This document shows positions 52,978 through 63,645 of a stretch of 64,000 nucleotides of DNA, piece by piece (position 1 is the first letter of the stretch; the number at the start of each line of letters is the position of its first letter). The notes below the pieces were generated by a model that made no database searches, had not been told where the DNA came from, and worked only from the letters and a program-made list of their open reading frames with translations. This DNA is from Dasytiphilus stammeri_K (GTDB lineage Bacteria > Pseudomonadota > Gammaproteobacteria > Enterobacterales > Enterobacteriaceae): the NCBI GenBank assembly GCA_041944835.1, contig CP145879.1, positions 310,001 to 374,000 on the forward strand. Direction: 5' to 3'. Made by a program: the position numbers and the translations under genes.

Positions 52978-54780
52978 ATGTCATCCATTGAAAATATGAC
53001 AAAGATTATGTTACGTAATTCAAGAAAAGAACTTTATAATGATCCTATAATTTCTGAGTTAGAAAAAAAATTTGGATTGAATTCTTTTATTATCCAATCA
53101 ACAACTTGTATGGATTTTCCAATAATTTGGATAGAAAAGAAACAATTATTAAATATTGTCTCTTTCTTACGTAACATACCTAAGCCTTATGTAATGTTAT
53201 ATGATTTACATGCTATAGATGAACGTTTACGTACCTATCGTAAGGAATTACCAAAAGCTGATTTTGCAGTATTTTATCATTTATTATCTATTGAACGTAA
53301 TTCAGACCTTATGATTAAAATTGCATTATCAGCTAATAATCTTCAACTATCTTCATTAACTAAATTATTTCATAATGCTAATTGGTATGAACGTGAAATT
53401 TGGGATATGTTTGGTATCACTTTTCTTGGACATCCTAATTTAACGCGAATATTAATGCCACCAAAATGGGTAGGTTTTCCATTAAGAAAAGATTATCCGG
53501 CCCGTGCCACTGAATTTGATAAGTATATTCTTACAAAAAAACAAGAAGAGACAGAAATGGAAGCACTAACCTTCAATCCGGAAGATTGGGGTATGAAACG
53601 TAGTATTGAAGATAAAGATTTTATGTTTCTGAATTTTGGTCCTAACCATCCTTCTGCACATGGGGCATTTAGAATTATTTTACAACTTGATGGAGAACAG
53701 ATTATAAATTGTGTACCAGATATAGGGTATCATCATCGTGGTGCAGAAAAAATTGCCGAGATTAAAACATGGCACAATTATATTCCTTATACAGATCGCA
53801 TTGAATATTTAGGTGGTTGTATTAATGAAATGGCTTATGTATTAGCAGTAGAAAAGCTAGCCGGTATAACCGTACCTGATAGAGTTAAAGTCATTCGTAT
53901 TCTTCTTTCGGAATTATTTCGTATTAATAGTCATCTTTTATATATCTCTACTTTTATTCAAGATATAGGATCTATGACTCCAGTTTTTTTAGCCTTTACT
54001 GATCGTCAGAAAATTTATGATTTAGTTGAAGCTATTACTGGTTGTCGCATGCATCCAGCATGGTTTAGAATAGGTGGAGTTGCACATGATTTACCTAAAG
54101 GTTGGCAACATTTATTGCGCGAAATTCTTAATTGGATACCCAAAAGAATTAATTTATATATAAAAACAGCACTTAAAAATAGCATTTTAATAAAAAGATC
54201 AAAAGGAATAGCAAGTTATGGAGTACAAGAAGCGTTGGATTGGGGAGTAACCGGTGCTGGATTACGAGCCACCGGTATCGAATTTGATATTCGTAAATCC
54301 CGACCTTATTCAGGTTACGAGAACTTTGATTTTCAGATACCTATAGGTAATGGTATTAGTGATTGTTATAATAGAGTTATGTTGAAAGTAGAAGAAATCA
54401 TTCAAAGTTTACATATTTTAGAACAGTGTTTAAATAATATGCCGTCTGGTCCATTTAAAGCCGATCATCCATTAACTACACCTCCCCCCAAAGAACGTTC
54501 ATTACAACAGATTGAAAGTCTCATTTGCCATTTTATAAATTTGTCCTGGGGACCAAGAATACCAGCAAATGAATCATTTCAAATGATAGAAGCGACCAAG
54601 GGTATTAATAGTTATTATTTAATAAGTGATGACAGTACAATGAGTTATAGAACAAGAATACGTACTCCAAGTTTTGCACACTTACAACAAATTCCTTCTG
54701 TAATTCGAGGTAGCGTAATATCAGATTTAGTAGTTTATTTAGGAAGTATTGATTTTGTTATGTCAGATGTGGATCGATAA
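52978..54780 (+). CDS. nuoC: NADH-quinone oxidoreductase subunit C/D fusion
   Basis: Peripheral-arm subunit; the C part (about 1-190, with WYEREIWDMFGI and FPLRKDYP) is fused to the D part (about 210-600), which forms the quinone site with FGPNHPSAHGAFR and the conserved His/Tyr region. 600 residues, the same fusion as in E. coli NuoCD, a trait of enterobacteria and some relatives. 65 bases after nuoB; stop is one base before the nuoE ATG. Confidence 0.98.
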   Translation: MSSIENMTKIMLRNSRKELYNDPIISELEKKFGLNSFIIQSTTCMDFPIIWIEKKQLLNIVSFLRNIPKPYVMLYDLHAIDERLRTYRKELPKADFAVFYHLLSIERNSDLMIKIALSANNLQLSSLTKLFHNANWYEREIWDMFGITFLGHPNLTRILMPPKWVGFPLRKDYPARATEFDKYILTKKQEETEMEALTFNPEDWGMKRSIEDKDFMFLNFGPNHPSAHGAFRIILQLDGEQIINCVPDIGYHHRGAEKIAEIKTWHNYIPYTDRIEYLGGCINEMAYVLAVEKLAGITVPDRVKVIRILLSELFRINSHLLYISTFIQDIGSMTPVFLAFTDRQKIYDLVEAITGCRMHPAWFRIGGVAHDLPKGWQHLLREILNWIPKRINLYIKTALKNSILIKRSKGIASYGVQEALDWGVTGAGLRATGIEFDIRKSRPYSGYENFDFQIPIGNGISDCYNRVMLKVEEIIQSLHILEQCLNNMPSGPFKADHPLTTPPPKERSLQQIESLICHFINLSWGPRIPANESFQMIEATKGINSYYLISDDSTMSYRTRIRTPSFAHLQQIPSVIRGSVISDLVVYLGSIDFVMSDVDR

Positions 54781-54781
54781 T

Positions 54782-55261
54782 ATGAATGATAATTTTGAAT
54801 TAAGTTTAAGAGAAAAAAGTGAAATTGAAGAAGAAAAAAAACATTATGAGAATCCAAGATCTGCTTCAGTTGAAGCTTTAAAAATAGTTCAAAAATATCG
54901 GGGCTGGGTACCTGATGGTGCAATTGAAGCTATCGCCAAAATATTAGGTATGTCATCAGCGGAGATTGAAGGTCTTGCTACATTTTATAGTTATATTTTT
55001 AGATATCCAGTAGGACGACATATTATTCGATATTGTGACAGTTATGTTTGTTATATGAATGGTCATGAAAAAATTAAACAGGTTATTGAAAAAAATTTAA
55101 AAATAAAAATCGGAGAAACTACATGCGATAAACGTTTTACATTATTACCTACTAGTTGTCTTGGTAATTGTGATAAAAGTCCTGCATTAATGATAGATGA
55201 TAAAACTTACGGTCCAGTTCATTACAATTCAATTATTGCAATTTTGGAACAATATCAATGA
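54782..55261 (+). CDS. nuoE: NADH-quinone oxidoreductase subunit E
   Basis: Carries the [2Fe-2S] cluster N1a next to the FMN subunit. Start at 54782 (MNDNFELSLRE) matches the E. coli N terminus; an upstream in-frame ATG at 54749 would overlap nuoC by 32 bases. 159 residues (E. coli 166). Cluster ligands in RYCDSYVC and SCLGNCDK. ATGA overlap with nuoF. Confidence 0.97.
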   Translation: MNDNFELSLREKSEIEEEKKHYENPRSASVEALKIVQKYRGWVPDGAIEAIAKILGMSSAEIEGLATFYSYIFRYPVGRHIIRYCDSYVCYMNGHEKIKQVIEKNLKIKIGETTCDKRFTLLPTSCLGNCDKSPALMIDDKTYGPVHYNSIIAILEQYQ

Positions 55262-56586
55262 AAAAAACTATATTTTATGAAACGCATCCATTAACCTGGA
55301 GATTACGTCAAGATAAAAATCCGGTATGGATAAATGAATATTGTAATAAAAGAGGTTATATAGGAGCTAAAAAAGCATTACAAATGATGACTCCAAATGA
55401 AGTAATAAATATAATCAAAGAATCTGGATTAAAAGGGAGAGGAGGAGCGGGATTTCCTACGGGAATCAAATGGAGTTTTATGCCTCCTACTAAAGAGGAT
55501 GAAAAAAAAGAACGTTATTTATTATGCAATGCAGATGAAATGGAACCTGGAACTTATAAAGATCGTATGTTATTAGAACAATTACCACATTTAGTGATAG
55601 AAGGAATGTTAATTAGTGCATTTGCATTGCAAGCAAATAGAGGTTATATTTTTTTACGTGGTGAATATATTCAAGCCGCTGTTAATTTGCGCATTGCAAT
55701 TGATCAAGCAAGTCAAGCTGGTTGGTTAGGAACCCATATTCTTAATACTAGTTTTAATTTCGAAATTTTTTTACATAGTGGGGCAGGGAGATATATATGT
55801 GGAGAAGAAACGGCCTTAATCAATTCTCTTGAAGGATTTCGTCCAAATCCACGTGCTAAGCCTCCATTTCCTGCCTTAGTAGGAGTATGGGGAAAACCAA
55901 CGTGTGTTAATAATGTTGAAACCTTATGTAATGTTCCTGCAATTATAGATAATGGAGTTGTATGGTACAAAGGTCTTTCGAAGAAAAATAGTAAGGATAA
56001 TGGTACTAAATTAATGGGTTTTTCAGGTAAAGTAAAACATCCAGGACTTTGGGAATTACCCTTTGGTATTTCAGCCGGTGAAATTTTTGAATCTTATGCT
56101 GGAGGGATGTGTGAAGGGTTAACCTTAAAAGCTTGGCAACCTGGGGGAGCAAGTACTGCATTTTTAACTCATGATCATTTGGATTTACCCATGGACTTTG
56201 AGAGTTTAAATAAAGTTGGGAGTCGTTTAGGAACTGGTTTAGCTGTAGCGGTGGATCATTATATTAACATGGTATCGCTCATTCGGAATATAGAAGAATT
56301 TTTTGCTCGCGAATCTTGTGGATGGTGTACTCCTTGTAGAGATGGATTGCCTTGGATTGTAAATATATTAATAGCACTTGAAGAAGGGCAAGGTAAACTT
56401 GGTGATATTGAAACACTGGAAAAATTATGTAAAGAATTAGGATCAGGAAAATCCTTTTGTTATCATGCCCCTGGAGCAGTAGAACCATTAAAAAGTGCAT
56501 TAAAATATTTTCGTCATGAATTTGAAAAAGGAATAAATTCTGATCGGATAAAACTAAAGTTAATTAAGGGTATACAACCTAATTGA
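55258..56586 (+). CDS. nuoF: NADH-quinone oxidoreductase subunit F
   Basis: NADH-binding flavoprotein with FMN and cluster N3. 442 residues (E. coli 445). GRGGAGFPTGIKW and the NADH/FMN glycine-rich HSGAGRYICGEETALI region are present; N3 ligands are in ESCGWCTPCRDG plus a later Cys in SFCYHAPGA. Overlaps nuoE by four bases; ends with TGA. Confidence 0.98.
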   Translation: MKKTIFYETHPLTWRLRQDKNPVWINEYCNKRGYIGAKKALQMMTPNEVINIIKESGLKGRGGAGFPTGIKWSFMPPTKEDEKKERYLLCNADEMEPGTYKDRMLLEQLPHLVIEGMLISAFALQANRGYIFLRGEYIQAAVNLRIAIDQASQAGWLGTHILNTSFNFEIFLHSGAGRYICGEETALINSLEGFRPNPRAKPPFPALVGVWGKPTCVNNVETLCNVPAIIDNGVVWYKGLSKKNSKDNGTKLMGFSGKVKHPGLWELPFGISAGEIFESYAGGMCEGLTLKAWQPGGASTAFLTHDHLDLPMDFESLNKVGSRLGTGLAVAVDHYINMVSLIRNIEEFFARESCGWCTPCRDGLPWIVNILIALEEGQGKLGDIETLEKLCKELGSGKSFCYHAPGAVEPLKSALKYFRHEFEKGINSDRIKLKLIKGIQPN

Positions 56587-56618
56587 AGTTAATTATCCTA
56601 TAATTTTATATATTTAAT

Positions 56619-59372
56619 ATGCTAAGAATTAATATAGATAGTAAAAAATATGAAGTAGCAAACTGCACAAAAAATTTATTAGAAACTTGCCTTTCATTAA
56701 ATATTGATATTCCTTATTTTTGTTGGCATCCTGCTTTAGGAAGTGTCGGTTCTTGTCGTCTTTGTGCAGTTAAACAATATAAAAATTCTCAAGATCGAGA
56801 TGGTTATTTAGTTATGTCATGTATGACTCAGATCTCAGATAATAGTTTTTTTTCTACACAAGATCTTGAATCAAAAATTTTTCGCAAAAATATCTTGGAA
56901 TTGTTAATGACAAATCATCCACATGATTGTCCGATATGTGAGGAGGCGGGAAATTGTCATTTACAAGATATGCTTGTAATGACAGGACATAATTACCGAA
57001 GTTATCGTTTTAAAAAACGTACCCATCGTAATCAAAATTTAGGTCCCTTTATATCTCATGAAATGAATCGTTGTATTGTTTGTTACCGTTGTGTACGATA
57101 CTATAACAATTATGCGGATGGTAAAGATTTTGGAGTTTATGGTGCACATAATAATATTTATTTTGGTAGAATTAGGGATGGAGTATTAGAAAACGAATTT
57201 TCCGGTAATTTAGTAGAAATATGTCCAACTGGAGTTTTTACTGATAAAACTACTTCAAAACATTATGCTCGAAAATGGGATATGCAATTTGCACCTAGTA
57301 TTTGTCAACATTGTAGTGTTGGTTGTAATATTAGTATTGGTGAACGTTCTGGAATAATAAGACGCATCGAAAATCGATATCATGGTGAAATTAATCATTA
57401 TTTTCTTTGTGATCGTGGTAGATTTGGATATGGATATCTGAATTTATCTGATAGACCTCAGTACCCTATAGAATCTCGAGAGGGTAAAAAAATTGTACTA
57501 ACTTCTAATCAAATTTTAAACAAAACTAGAAAAATATTGCGAGATGCTAGAAAAATTATCGGAATTGGCTCTACAAGAGCCAGCATTGAAAGTAATTTTG
57601 CGCTTCGTGAATTAGTTGGATCAAAAAATTTTTATATAGCAGCAACGCATTCTCAACAAAAAATAATCGCACTAATATTAAAAATATTATACTACAGTGG
57701 TATTTATACGCCTACTTTGCGCGAAATAGAAAGTTATGATGCTATTTTAATTCTAGGAGAAGATATTACGCAAACTAGTGCCCGAATAGCATTAGCTGTT
57801 CGTCAAGCAGTAAAAAAATATGCTCATTATCTTGCAAAAAAAAATAATTTACCAGAATGGCAAATTGCAACTGTTATCTCTATAGGACAAGATAAAAAAT
57901 ATCCGTTATTTGTTACGAATGTAGATCACACTGCTTTAGATGATATTGCAACCTGTAGTTACTATGATTCAATTGAAAATCAAGCAAGATTAGGTTTTGC
58001 TATTGCTCATATTCTTGATAAGAATGCACCTGCAGTTACAGATTTGGATGATGAAGTTATAATGAAGGTCGATTTCATAGCCCAAACCTTAAAAAAGGCT
58101 AAAAAACCTTTGATTATTTCTGGAAGTAGTGCAGGTAGTGAAGAATTAATAAAAGCGGCAGCTAATATTGCTAAAGCACTATTTGATTTGGGATCAAATG
58201 TAGGGATAACTTTATTACCTAGTGATGTTAATAGTCTTGGACTGGGTATTTTATCAGATACTAGTCAATTTTTAGAAATTGCTTTCAATGAATTTAAAAA
58301 TAAAACTGCCGATACACTTATTATTTTAGAAAATGATTTATATCGTTTTTTTCAAAAAACCAAAATAGATAACCTTTTAGATAATATTAAAAATATTATT
58401 GTATTAGATCATCAAAATACTAAAACCTTAGAAAAAGCCGATTTAGTTTTTCCAGTAGCTAGTTTTGCTGAAAGCGATGGTACAGTTATTAATAATGAAT
58501 TACGTGCTCAAAGATTCTTTCAAGTTTATGATCCATGTCAATATAATTCTGAGATTGCTATACAGACCAGCTGGCGTTGGTTAGATTTGATAAAATCAAA
58601 TACATCTTCTAGTGATACTCAATGGAAAAATTTAGATAATATAATTGATGCTTGTATAACAGTTTTTCCAAAATTAAAATCTATTAAAGATGCCGCTCCA
58701 AATTCTCATTTTAGAATTTTTGGACAAAAAATTGCACGAAAATCCCCCAGATTTAGTGGTGAAACCTCAATGTATACACATATTAATATCCATGAACCAA
58801 CTACACCAAAAGATGTGGATTCAATGTTTTCATTTTCTAAAGAAGGAATTAATAGTCCTTTTGCCGAATGTAACCAACATATACCTTTTGCCTGGGTTCC
58901 GGGATGGAATTCAGTCCAAGCCTGGAATAAATATCAAAGTGAAGTAGGAGGAACATTACGGTATGGTGATTCTGGTATTAGATTAATTGAATCTAGAAAA
59001 AATTCCTTAAAATTATCTTGGTTTACAGAAATTCCTCGTGGTTTTTTGAAAAAATTTCATAAATGGCGCATAGTACCATATTATCATTTATTTGGGAGTG
59101 AAGAACTATCTCAAAGGAGTCAAGTAATACAAAAAAGAATACCCTCATTTTACTTTATTATAAATTACAAGGATGCATCATCTTTAGGTTGGACTATAAG
59201 TAATGTAATAGAATTAACTATTATGGATGATATTTTTAATCTATACCTACATACTTCTAATAAATTATCTTCAGGTTTAATAGGATTACCTTTAGGTTTT
59301 CCTGGTATTCCATTGGAATTGAACGGTCTTTATATTTGTATAGATAATTTTAGGATTTTAAATAATGGATAG
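56619..59372 (+). CDS. nuoG: NADH-quinone oxidoreductase subunit G
   Basis: Largest peripheral subunit, with Fe-S clusters N1b, N4, N5 and, in some bacteria, N7. 917 residues (E. coli 908). N1b: CWHPALGSVGSCRLC plus a later Cys in MSCMTQ; N5: HPHDCPICEEAGNC; N4: CIVCYRC and ICPTG; the N7 motif CQHCSVGC with a distal Cys is also retained. The molybdopterin-like C-terminal half is complete. Overlaps nuoH by eight bases. Confidence 0.97.
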   Translation: MLRINIDSKKYEVANCTKNLLETCLSLNIDIPYFCWHPALGSVGSCRLCAVKQYKNSQDRDGYLVMSCMTQISDNSFFSTQDLESKIFRKNILELLMTNHPHDCPICEEAGNCHLQDMLVMTGHNYRSYRFKKRTHRNQNLGPFISHEMNRCIVCYRCVRYYNNYADGKDFGVYGAHNNIYFGRIRDGVLENEFSGNLVEICPTGVFTDKTTSKHYARKWDMQFAPSICQHCSVGCNISIGERSGIIRRIENRYHGEINHYFLCDRGRFGYGYLNLSDRPQYPIESREGKKIVLTSNQILNKTRKILRDARKIIGIGSTRASIESNFALRELVGSKNFYIAATHSQQKIIALILKILYYSGIYTPTLREIESYDAILILGEDITQTSARIALAVRQAVKKYAHYLAKKNNLPEWQIATVISIGQDKKYPLFVTNVDHTALDDIATCSYYDSIENQARLGFAIAHILDKNAPAVTDLDDEVIMKVDFIAQTLKKAKKPLIISGSSAGSEELIKAAANIAKALFDLGSNVGITLLPSDVNSLGLGILSDTSQFLEIAFNEFKNKTADTLIILENDLYRFFQKTKIDNLLDNIKNIIVLDHQNTKTLEKADLVFPVASFAESDGTVINNELRAQRFFQVYDPCQYNSEIAIQTSWRWLDLIKSNTSSSDTQWKNLDNIIDACITVFPKLKSIKDAAPNSHFRIFGQKIARKSPRFSGETSMYTHINIHEPTTPKDVDSMFSFSKEGINSPFAECNQHIPFAWVPGWNSVQAWNKYQSEVGGTLRYGDSGIRLIESRKNSLKLSWFTEIPRGFLKKFHKWRIVPYYHLFGSEELSQRSQVIQKRIPSFYFIINYKDASSLGWTISNVIELTIMDDIFNLYLHTSNKLSSGLIGLPLGFPGIPLELNGLYICIDNFRILNNG

Positions 59373-60327
59373 AAGTGAAATTTTTTTCAATATATCGAAA
59401 TCCATTATTATATTATTAGGAGTTTTATTTTGCAGTGCTTTTATGAGTTTTGTTGAAAGAAGAGTATTAGCTTTATTACAAAATAGATATGGTCCTAATA
59501 GAGTAGGATGGTATGGTTTATTGCAAGTTTTTGCTGATATGTTAAAAATTTTATTTAAAGAAGATTGGATACCTCCTTTTTCAGATAGATTTATATTTAC
59601 TATAGCTCCTCTTATTACCTTCAATAGTTTATTATTATGTTTCACTATTATACCAATAACTAAAAATTGGGTAGTAATTAATTTAAATTTGGGAGTATTA
59701 TTTTTTTTAATGATGGCTGGTTTATCTGTTTATGCAGTATTATTGGCTGGATGGGCAAGTAATAATAAATATTCTCTTTTAGGTGCTCTACGATCAGCAG
59801 CACAAACTCTTAGTTATGAAATTTTTCTTGGTTTATCTATAATGGGAGTTGTAGCAAAAGCGGGGTCTTTTAACCTCATTGAAATAGTGCGTAATCAAAT
59901 TTATATATGGAATATAATTCCTCAATTTTTTGGATTTATTACTTTTTTTATAAGTGGTATTGCTCTTTGTCATCGTCATCCCTTTGACCAACCGGAATCC
60001 GAACAAGAACTGGTATCTGGATATAATATAGAATATTCGGGGATGAAATTTGGTTTTTTTTTTATAAGTGAGTATCTTGGAATTTTGACTATATCATCAT
60101 TAATAGTTACATTATTTTTGGGAGGATGGAATGGTCCTTTGTTACCATCATTCATATGGTTCTTTATTAAAACTAGTTTTTTTGTAATTACATTTATCTT
60201 AATACGAGCATCATTACCCAGACCACGTTACGACCACTTAATATCTTTAGGTTGGAAAATTTGCCTACCACTGGCTTTGTTTAATTTGCTAATTACTGCT
60301 GCGGTAATTTTATTATATCAATCATAG
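59365..60327 (+). CDS. nuoH: NADH-quinone oxidoreductase subunit H
   Basis: Membrane subunit forming the quinone entry channel. 320 residues (E. coli 325), about eight membrane helices. SFVERRVLALLQNRYGPNRVG (core ERRVLALLQ), the acidic loop FDQPESEQELVSGYN and RASLPRPRYDHL are conserved. Ends before nuoI by 18 bases. Confidence 0.98.
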   Translation: MDRSEIFFNISKSIIILLGVLFCSAFMSFVERRVLALLQNRYGPNRVGWYGLLQVFADMLKILFKEDWIPPFSDRFIFTIAPLITFNSLLLCFTIIPITKNWVVINLNLGVLFFLMMAGLSVYAVLLAGWASNNKYSLLGALRSAAQTLSYEIFLGLSIMGVVAKAGSFNLIEIVRNQIYIWNIIPQFFGFITFFISGIALCHRHPFDQPESEQELVSGYNIEYSGMKFGFFFISEYLGILTISSLIVTLFLGGWNGPLLPSFIWFFIKTSFFVITFILIRASLPRPRYDHLISLGWKICLPLALFNLLITAAVILLYQS

Positions 60328-60345
60328 TAATAGGAAAGTAAATTT

Positions 60346-60885
60346 ATGAATTGGTTAAAACAGATTTTTTATCATCTTTTCACCCAACTACGGAGTATAT
60401 ATCTTATTAGTTTAAATGCTTTTTCTAAACGTGAAACCCAAAAATATCCTGAAGATAAGATATACTTACCTCCTCGTTATCGAGGTAGAATTGTATTAAC
60501 ACGTGATCCCGATGGAGAGGAACGTTGTGTTGCATGTAGTCTTTGTGCAGTAGTCTGTCCAACCGATTGTATTTCTCTTCAAAAATCTGAAGATAATAAT
60601 GGAAGATGGTATCCGGAATTTTTCCGAATTAATTTTTCTCGGTGTATATTTTGTGGTTTATGTGAAGAAGCTTGTCCAACCAATGCTATTCAACTAACTC
60701 CCGATTTTGAAATGGGAGAATTCAAACGTAAAGATTTAGTTTATGAAAAAGAAGACTTGCTCATTTCAGGTCCGGGAAAATATCCAGAATATAATTTCTA
60801 TCGTATGGTAGGTGTAGCACTTAAAAATGAATCACCACGTGAAAATCAATTAGATCCTATTGATGTAAAAACTTTATTGCCTTAA
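60346..60885 (+). CDS. nuoI: NADH-quinone oxidoreductase subunit I
   Basis: Ferredoxin-like subunit with clusters N6a and N6b between NuoG and NuoB. 179 residues (E. coli 180). Ligands CVACSLCAVVCPTDC and CIFCGLCEEACPTNA. PPRYRGRIVLTRDPDGEE precedes them (core RYRGRIVL). N-terminal amphipathic helix as usual. Confidence 0.98.
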   Translation: MNWLKQIFYHLFTQLRSIYLISLNAFSKRETQKYPEDKIYLPPRYRGRIVLTRDPDGEERCVACSLCAVVCPTDCISLQKSEDNNGRWYPEFFRINFSRCIFCGLCEEACPTNAIQLTPDFEMGEFKRKDLVYEKEDLLISGPGKYPEYNFYRMVGVALKNESPRENQLDPIDVKTLLP

Positions 60886-60903
60886 ATAAAAAGGATTTAA
60901 AAA

Positions 60904-61392
60904 ATGAATTTATTCTTTTTTTATGTATGTGGTGCTCTTTCAATATTAACTACATTACGTATTCTTACACATCCAAATCCTATGTATGCTGTATTATATT
61001 TATTATCTCTAATCTTATCAATTGCAGGAGTATTTTTTTCTATTGGTGCATATCTTGCAGGAACATTAGAAGTTATTATATATGCAGGTGCAATTATGGT
61101 GTTATTTGTATTTATATTAATGACACTTAATATAGATAATTCTATAGAATATAAAAAAGTAGTGAATTCCTCATTTTGGATAATCATTTTTTTACTTTTT
61201 TTTAGCATTATCATGATTTTTAGTATGCATAGAATTCCTGAATTTTATCTAGTAGATGGATATACTTTTGATGCTACTAAACAATTAGGTATTTTACTTT
61301 TTGGTCCATATCTATTGTTAATAGAATTTGTATCTTTGTTAATGTTAGCAGGTTTAATTGTAGCTTTTCATATAGGGAGCAAAGATCGTTAA
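60904..61392 (+). CDS. nuoJ: NADH-quinone oxidoreductase subunit J
   Basis: Membrane subunit with five helices in the proton-transfer path. 162 residues (E. coli 184); the C-terminal tail is shorter. The conserved TM3 motif EVIIYAGAIMVLFVFILM (core YAGAIMVLFVF) is intact. 61 bases separate it from nuoK. Confidence 0.96.
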   Translation: MNLFFFYVCGALSILTTLRILTHPNPMYAVLYLLSLILSIAGVFFSIGAYLAGTLEVIIYAGAIMVLFVFILMTLNIDNSIEYKKVVNSSFWIIIFLLFFSIIMIFSMHRIPEFYLVDGYTFDATKQLGILLFGPYLLLIEFVSLLMLAGLIVAFHIGSKDR

Positions 61393-61453
61393 TAATCATA
61401 TCTAACTGATGCTAGTAGCTAATTAGTATATAAATTTTGGAGATCTTTTTTTT

Positions 61454-61756
61454 ATGATACCTTTTCAGCATGGATTAATTTTATCTGCAATTATTTTTAT
61501 ATTAGGAATAATAATACTATTTACACGTCGTAATTTCCTGTTTATGTTGATTGGAATTGAAATCATGCTAAATGCGGCAGCATTAGTTTTTATAATATCT
61601 GGATATGCATGGAAGCGAATTGATAGTCAAATAATGTATTTATTAATAATTACTATTGCTGCAATAGAAGCTAGTATTGGATTGGCATTGTTAATTCAGT
61701 TGCATAGATATTATCATAATCTAAATGTGGATTTAGGGATAAATAAGCATGGATGA
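61454..61756 (+). CDS. nuoK: NADH-quinone oxidoreductase subunit K
   Basis: MrpC-like membrane subunit with three helices. 100 residues, same as E. coli. The two membrane glutamates needed for proton transfer are seen in LIGIEIMLNA and IAAIEASIGLA. Stop codon TGA; overlaps the nuoL ATG by eight bases. Confidence 0.98.
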   Translation: MIPFQHGLILSAIIFILGIIILFTRRNFLFMLIGIEIMLNAAALVFIISGYAWKRIDSQIMYLLIITIAAIEASIGLALLIQLHRYYHNLNVDLGINKHG

Positions 61757-63629
61757 ATATCATTTATCTATTCTATGTATTCTATGTATTTTTTTTCCTT
61801 TGTTGGGTTTTTTGAGTTTAATATTATTAAAAAATCATTGTGGTGAAAAAATACCTTCAATTATAGGAATCACTTCAGTAGGTTTATCAGCACTATTTGC
61901 TCTTATTATAAATATTTATTTTTTTAAAAAAAATCACTTTGGATTTTCTCAAAAATTATGGAATTGGATAAATATTGGACATTTTTCTATTGATATTAAT
62001 TTGATGATAGATGGATTGTCTCTGATGATGTTATCAATAGTAACGGGAGTGGGGTTTTTAATTCATATTTTCTCTGAATGGTATATGCGTAGTGAGGAAA
62101 ACAAAAATCGATTTTTTGCTTATACTAATCTTTTTATAGCCAGTATGATTGTACTAGTCTTGGCAGGAAATTTATTGTTAATGTATGTAGGGTGGGAATT
62201 AGTAGGAGTTTGCTCTTATTTACTTATTGGTTTTTATTATACTAATGTAAAAAATGGATTAGCAGCGTTTAAGGCTTTTTTAATTACGCGTATTGCAGAT
62301 GTATGCTTGATTATAGCAATATTTATTATTTATCATAAAATGGGATCTTTAAATTTTGACAACCTATTCATAGGAGTAAAATTACTTACCAATAAAAAAG
62401 ATTTATTAGAGTTAAAGTTAGCAGCATTTCTCTTATTATGTGGAGCTTTAGGTAAATCTGCACAATTTCCAATGCAAACCTGGTTAGCTGATGCAATGGT
62501 TGCACCTACTCCTGTATCAGCTCTAATTCATGCTGCAACTATGGTTACTGCGGGAGTTTATCTTATAGCTCGTACCAATTTTATATTTCATCTTATGCCA
62601 GATATATTATATTTAATACTAATGATCGGTAGTATCACCTTAATTTTAGGATCTGGTGCAGCTCTAGTGCAAACTGATATTAAACGAGTGCTTGCTTATT
62701 CCACTATGAGTCAAATTGGTTATATGTTTGCAGCTTTAGGTATAGAAGCTTGGCATGCAGCTATCTTTCATTTGATGACTCATGCTATTTTTAAAGCACT
62801 TTTATTTCTTTCATCAGGTGCTATCATTTTTGAATGTAATCAAGAACAAAATATTTTAAAAATGGGGGGCTTATATAAGAGAATGCCAATGATTTATATA
62901 TGTTTTTTAATTGGTGGTGCTTCATTAGCAGCTGTTCCATTTTTAACATCAGGATTCTTTAGTAAAGAAGAAATTTTTCTTTCTATTTTTTATACTGATC
63001 ATATATATTATTTAATCATTGGATTATTAGGATCTTTTATAACTTCACTTTATACTTTTCGTATGATTTTTCTGATTTTTCATGGGAAATTACAAAAAAA
63101 TTACTTTATAGTTAATAAGTATAAAGGAATAACCTATTATTTTCCACTATTCATAATGCTAATATTTTCTACTTATCTAGGTACTAACCTTATACTTCCA
63201 CTTAATAGAGTTTTTCCCGTTTTTAACAATGAAATTTATATAAATAAATTATTATTAACCCTGATTTCTAGTAGCATAATTCTTTTTGGTCTAGTTTTTT
63301 CATGGATCTGCTTTAGTAAGTATCGAAGATTAATTACTTATTTTGAATATAACCGTTCTTGGTCTTGGTGGAGTCTTTTTACTAATTATGGATTACAGGG
63401 TTGGGGATTTGACTGGTTATATCATCAATTATTTGTTAAACCATATTTGATAATTGCAAGATACTTAAAATCCGATCCATTCAAGATAATTATCAATATG
63501 GCAGCAGTTTTTTTAAATTTTATGCTAATAAATTTACTTAAAAGTGAAAAATATAATCATGTTAATAACTATATAACATCAATTATATTTGGTACCGGGA
63601 TAATTTTAATTTTTCTACTAATCTTTTAG
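61749..63629 (+). CDS. nuoL: NADH-quinone oxidoreductase subunit L
   Basis: Antiporter-like proton-pumping subunit at the end of the membrane arm, with the long lateral helix at its C terminus. 626 residues (E. coli 613). The conserved Glu is in YVGWELVGVCSYLLIGF, the lysine in LLLCGALGKSAQFPMQTWLADAM (core GALGKSAQFP) and HAATMVTAGVYL is present. Sixteen bases before nuoM. Confidence 0.98.
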   Translation: MDEYHLSILCILCIFFPLLGFLSLILLKNHCGEKIPSIIGITSVGLSALFALIINIYFFKKNHFGFSQKLWNWINIGHFSIDINLMIDGLSLMMLSIVTGVGFLIHIFSEWYMRSEENKNRFFAYTNLFIASMIVLVLAGNLLLMYVGWELVGVCSYLLIGFYYTNVKNGLAAFKAFLITRIADVCLIIAIFIIYHKMGSLNFDNLFIGVKLLTNKKDLLELKLAAFLLLCGALGKSAQFPMQTWLADAMVAPTPVSALIHAATMVTAGVYLIARTNFIFHLMPDILYLILMIGSITLILGSGAALVQTDIKRVLAYSTMSQIGYMFAALGIEAWHAAIFHLMTHAIFKALLFLSSGAIIFECNQEQNILKMGGLYKRMPMIYICFLIGGASLAAVPFLTSGFFSKEEIFLSIFYTDHIYYLIIGLLGSFITSLYTFRMIFLIFHGKLQKNYFIVNKYKGITYYFPLFIMLIFSTYLGTNLILPLNRVFPVFNNEIYINKLLLTLISSSIILFGLVFSWICFSKYRRLITYFEYNRSWSWWSLFTNYGLQGWGFDWLYHQLFVKPYLIIARYLKSDPFKIIINMAAVFLNFMLINLLKSEKYNHVNNYITSIIFGTGIILIFLLIF

Positions 63630-63645
63630 AAGGAAATATTATTTT

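Noticed and set aside
60921..61214. 97-residue minus-strand frame inside nuoJ
   Set aside because: Opposite-strand shadow of a well-conserved gene, without its own start signals.
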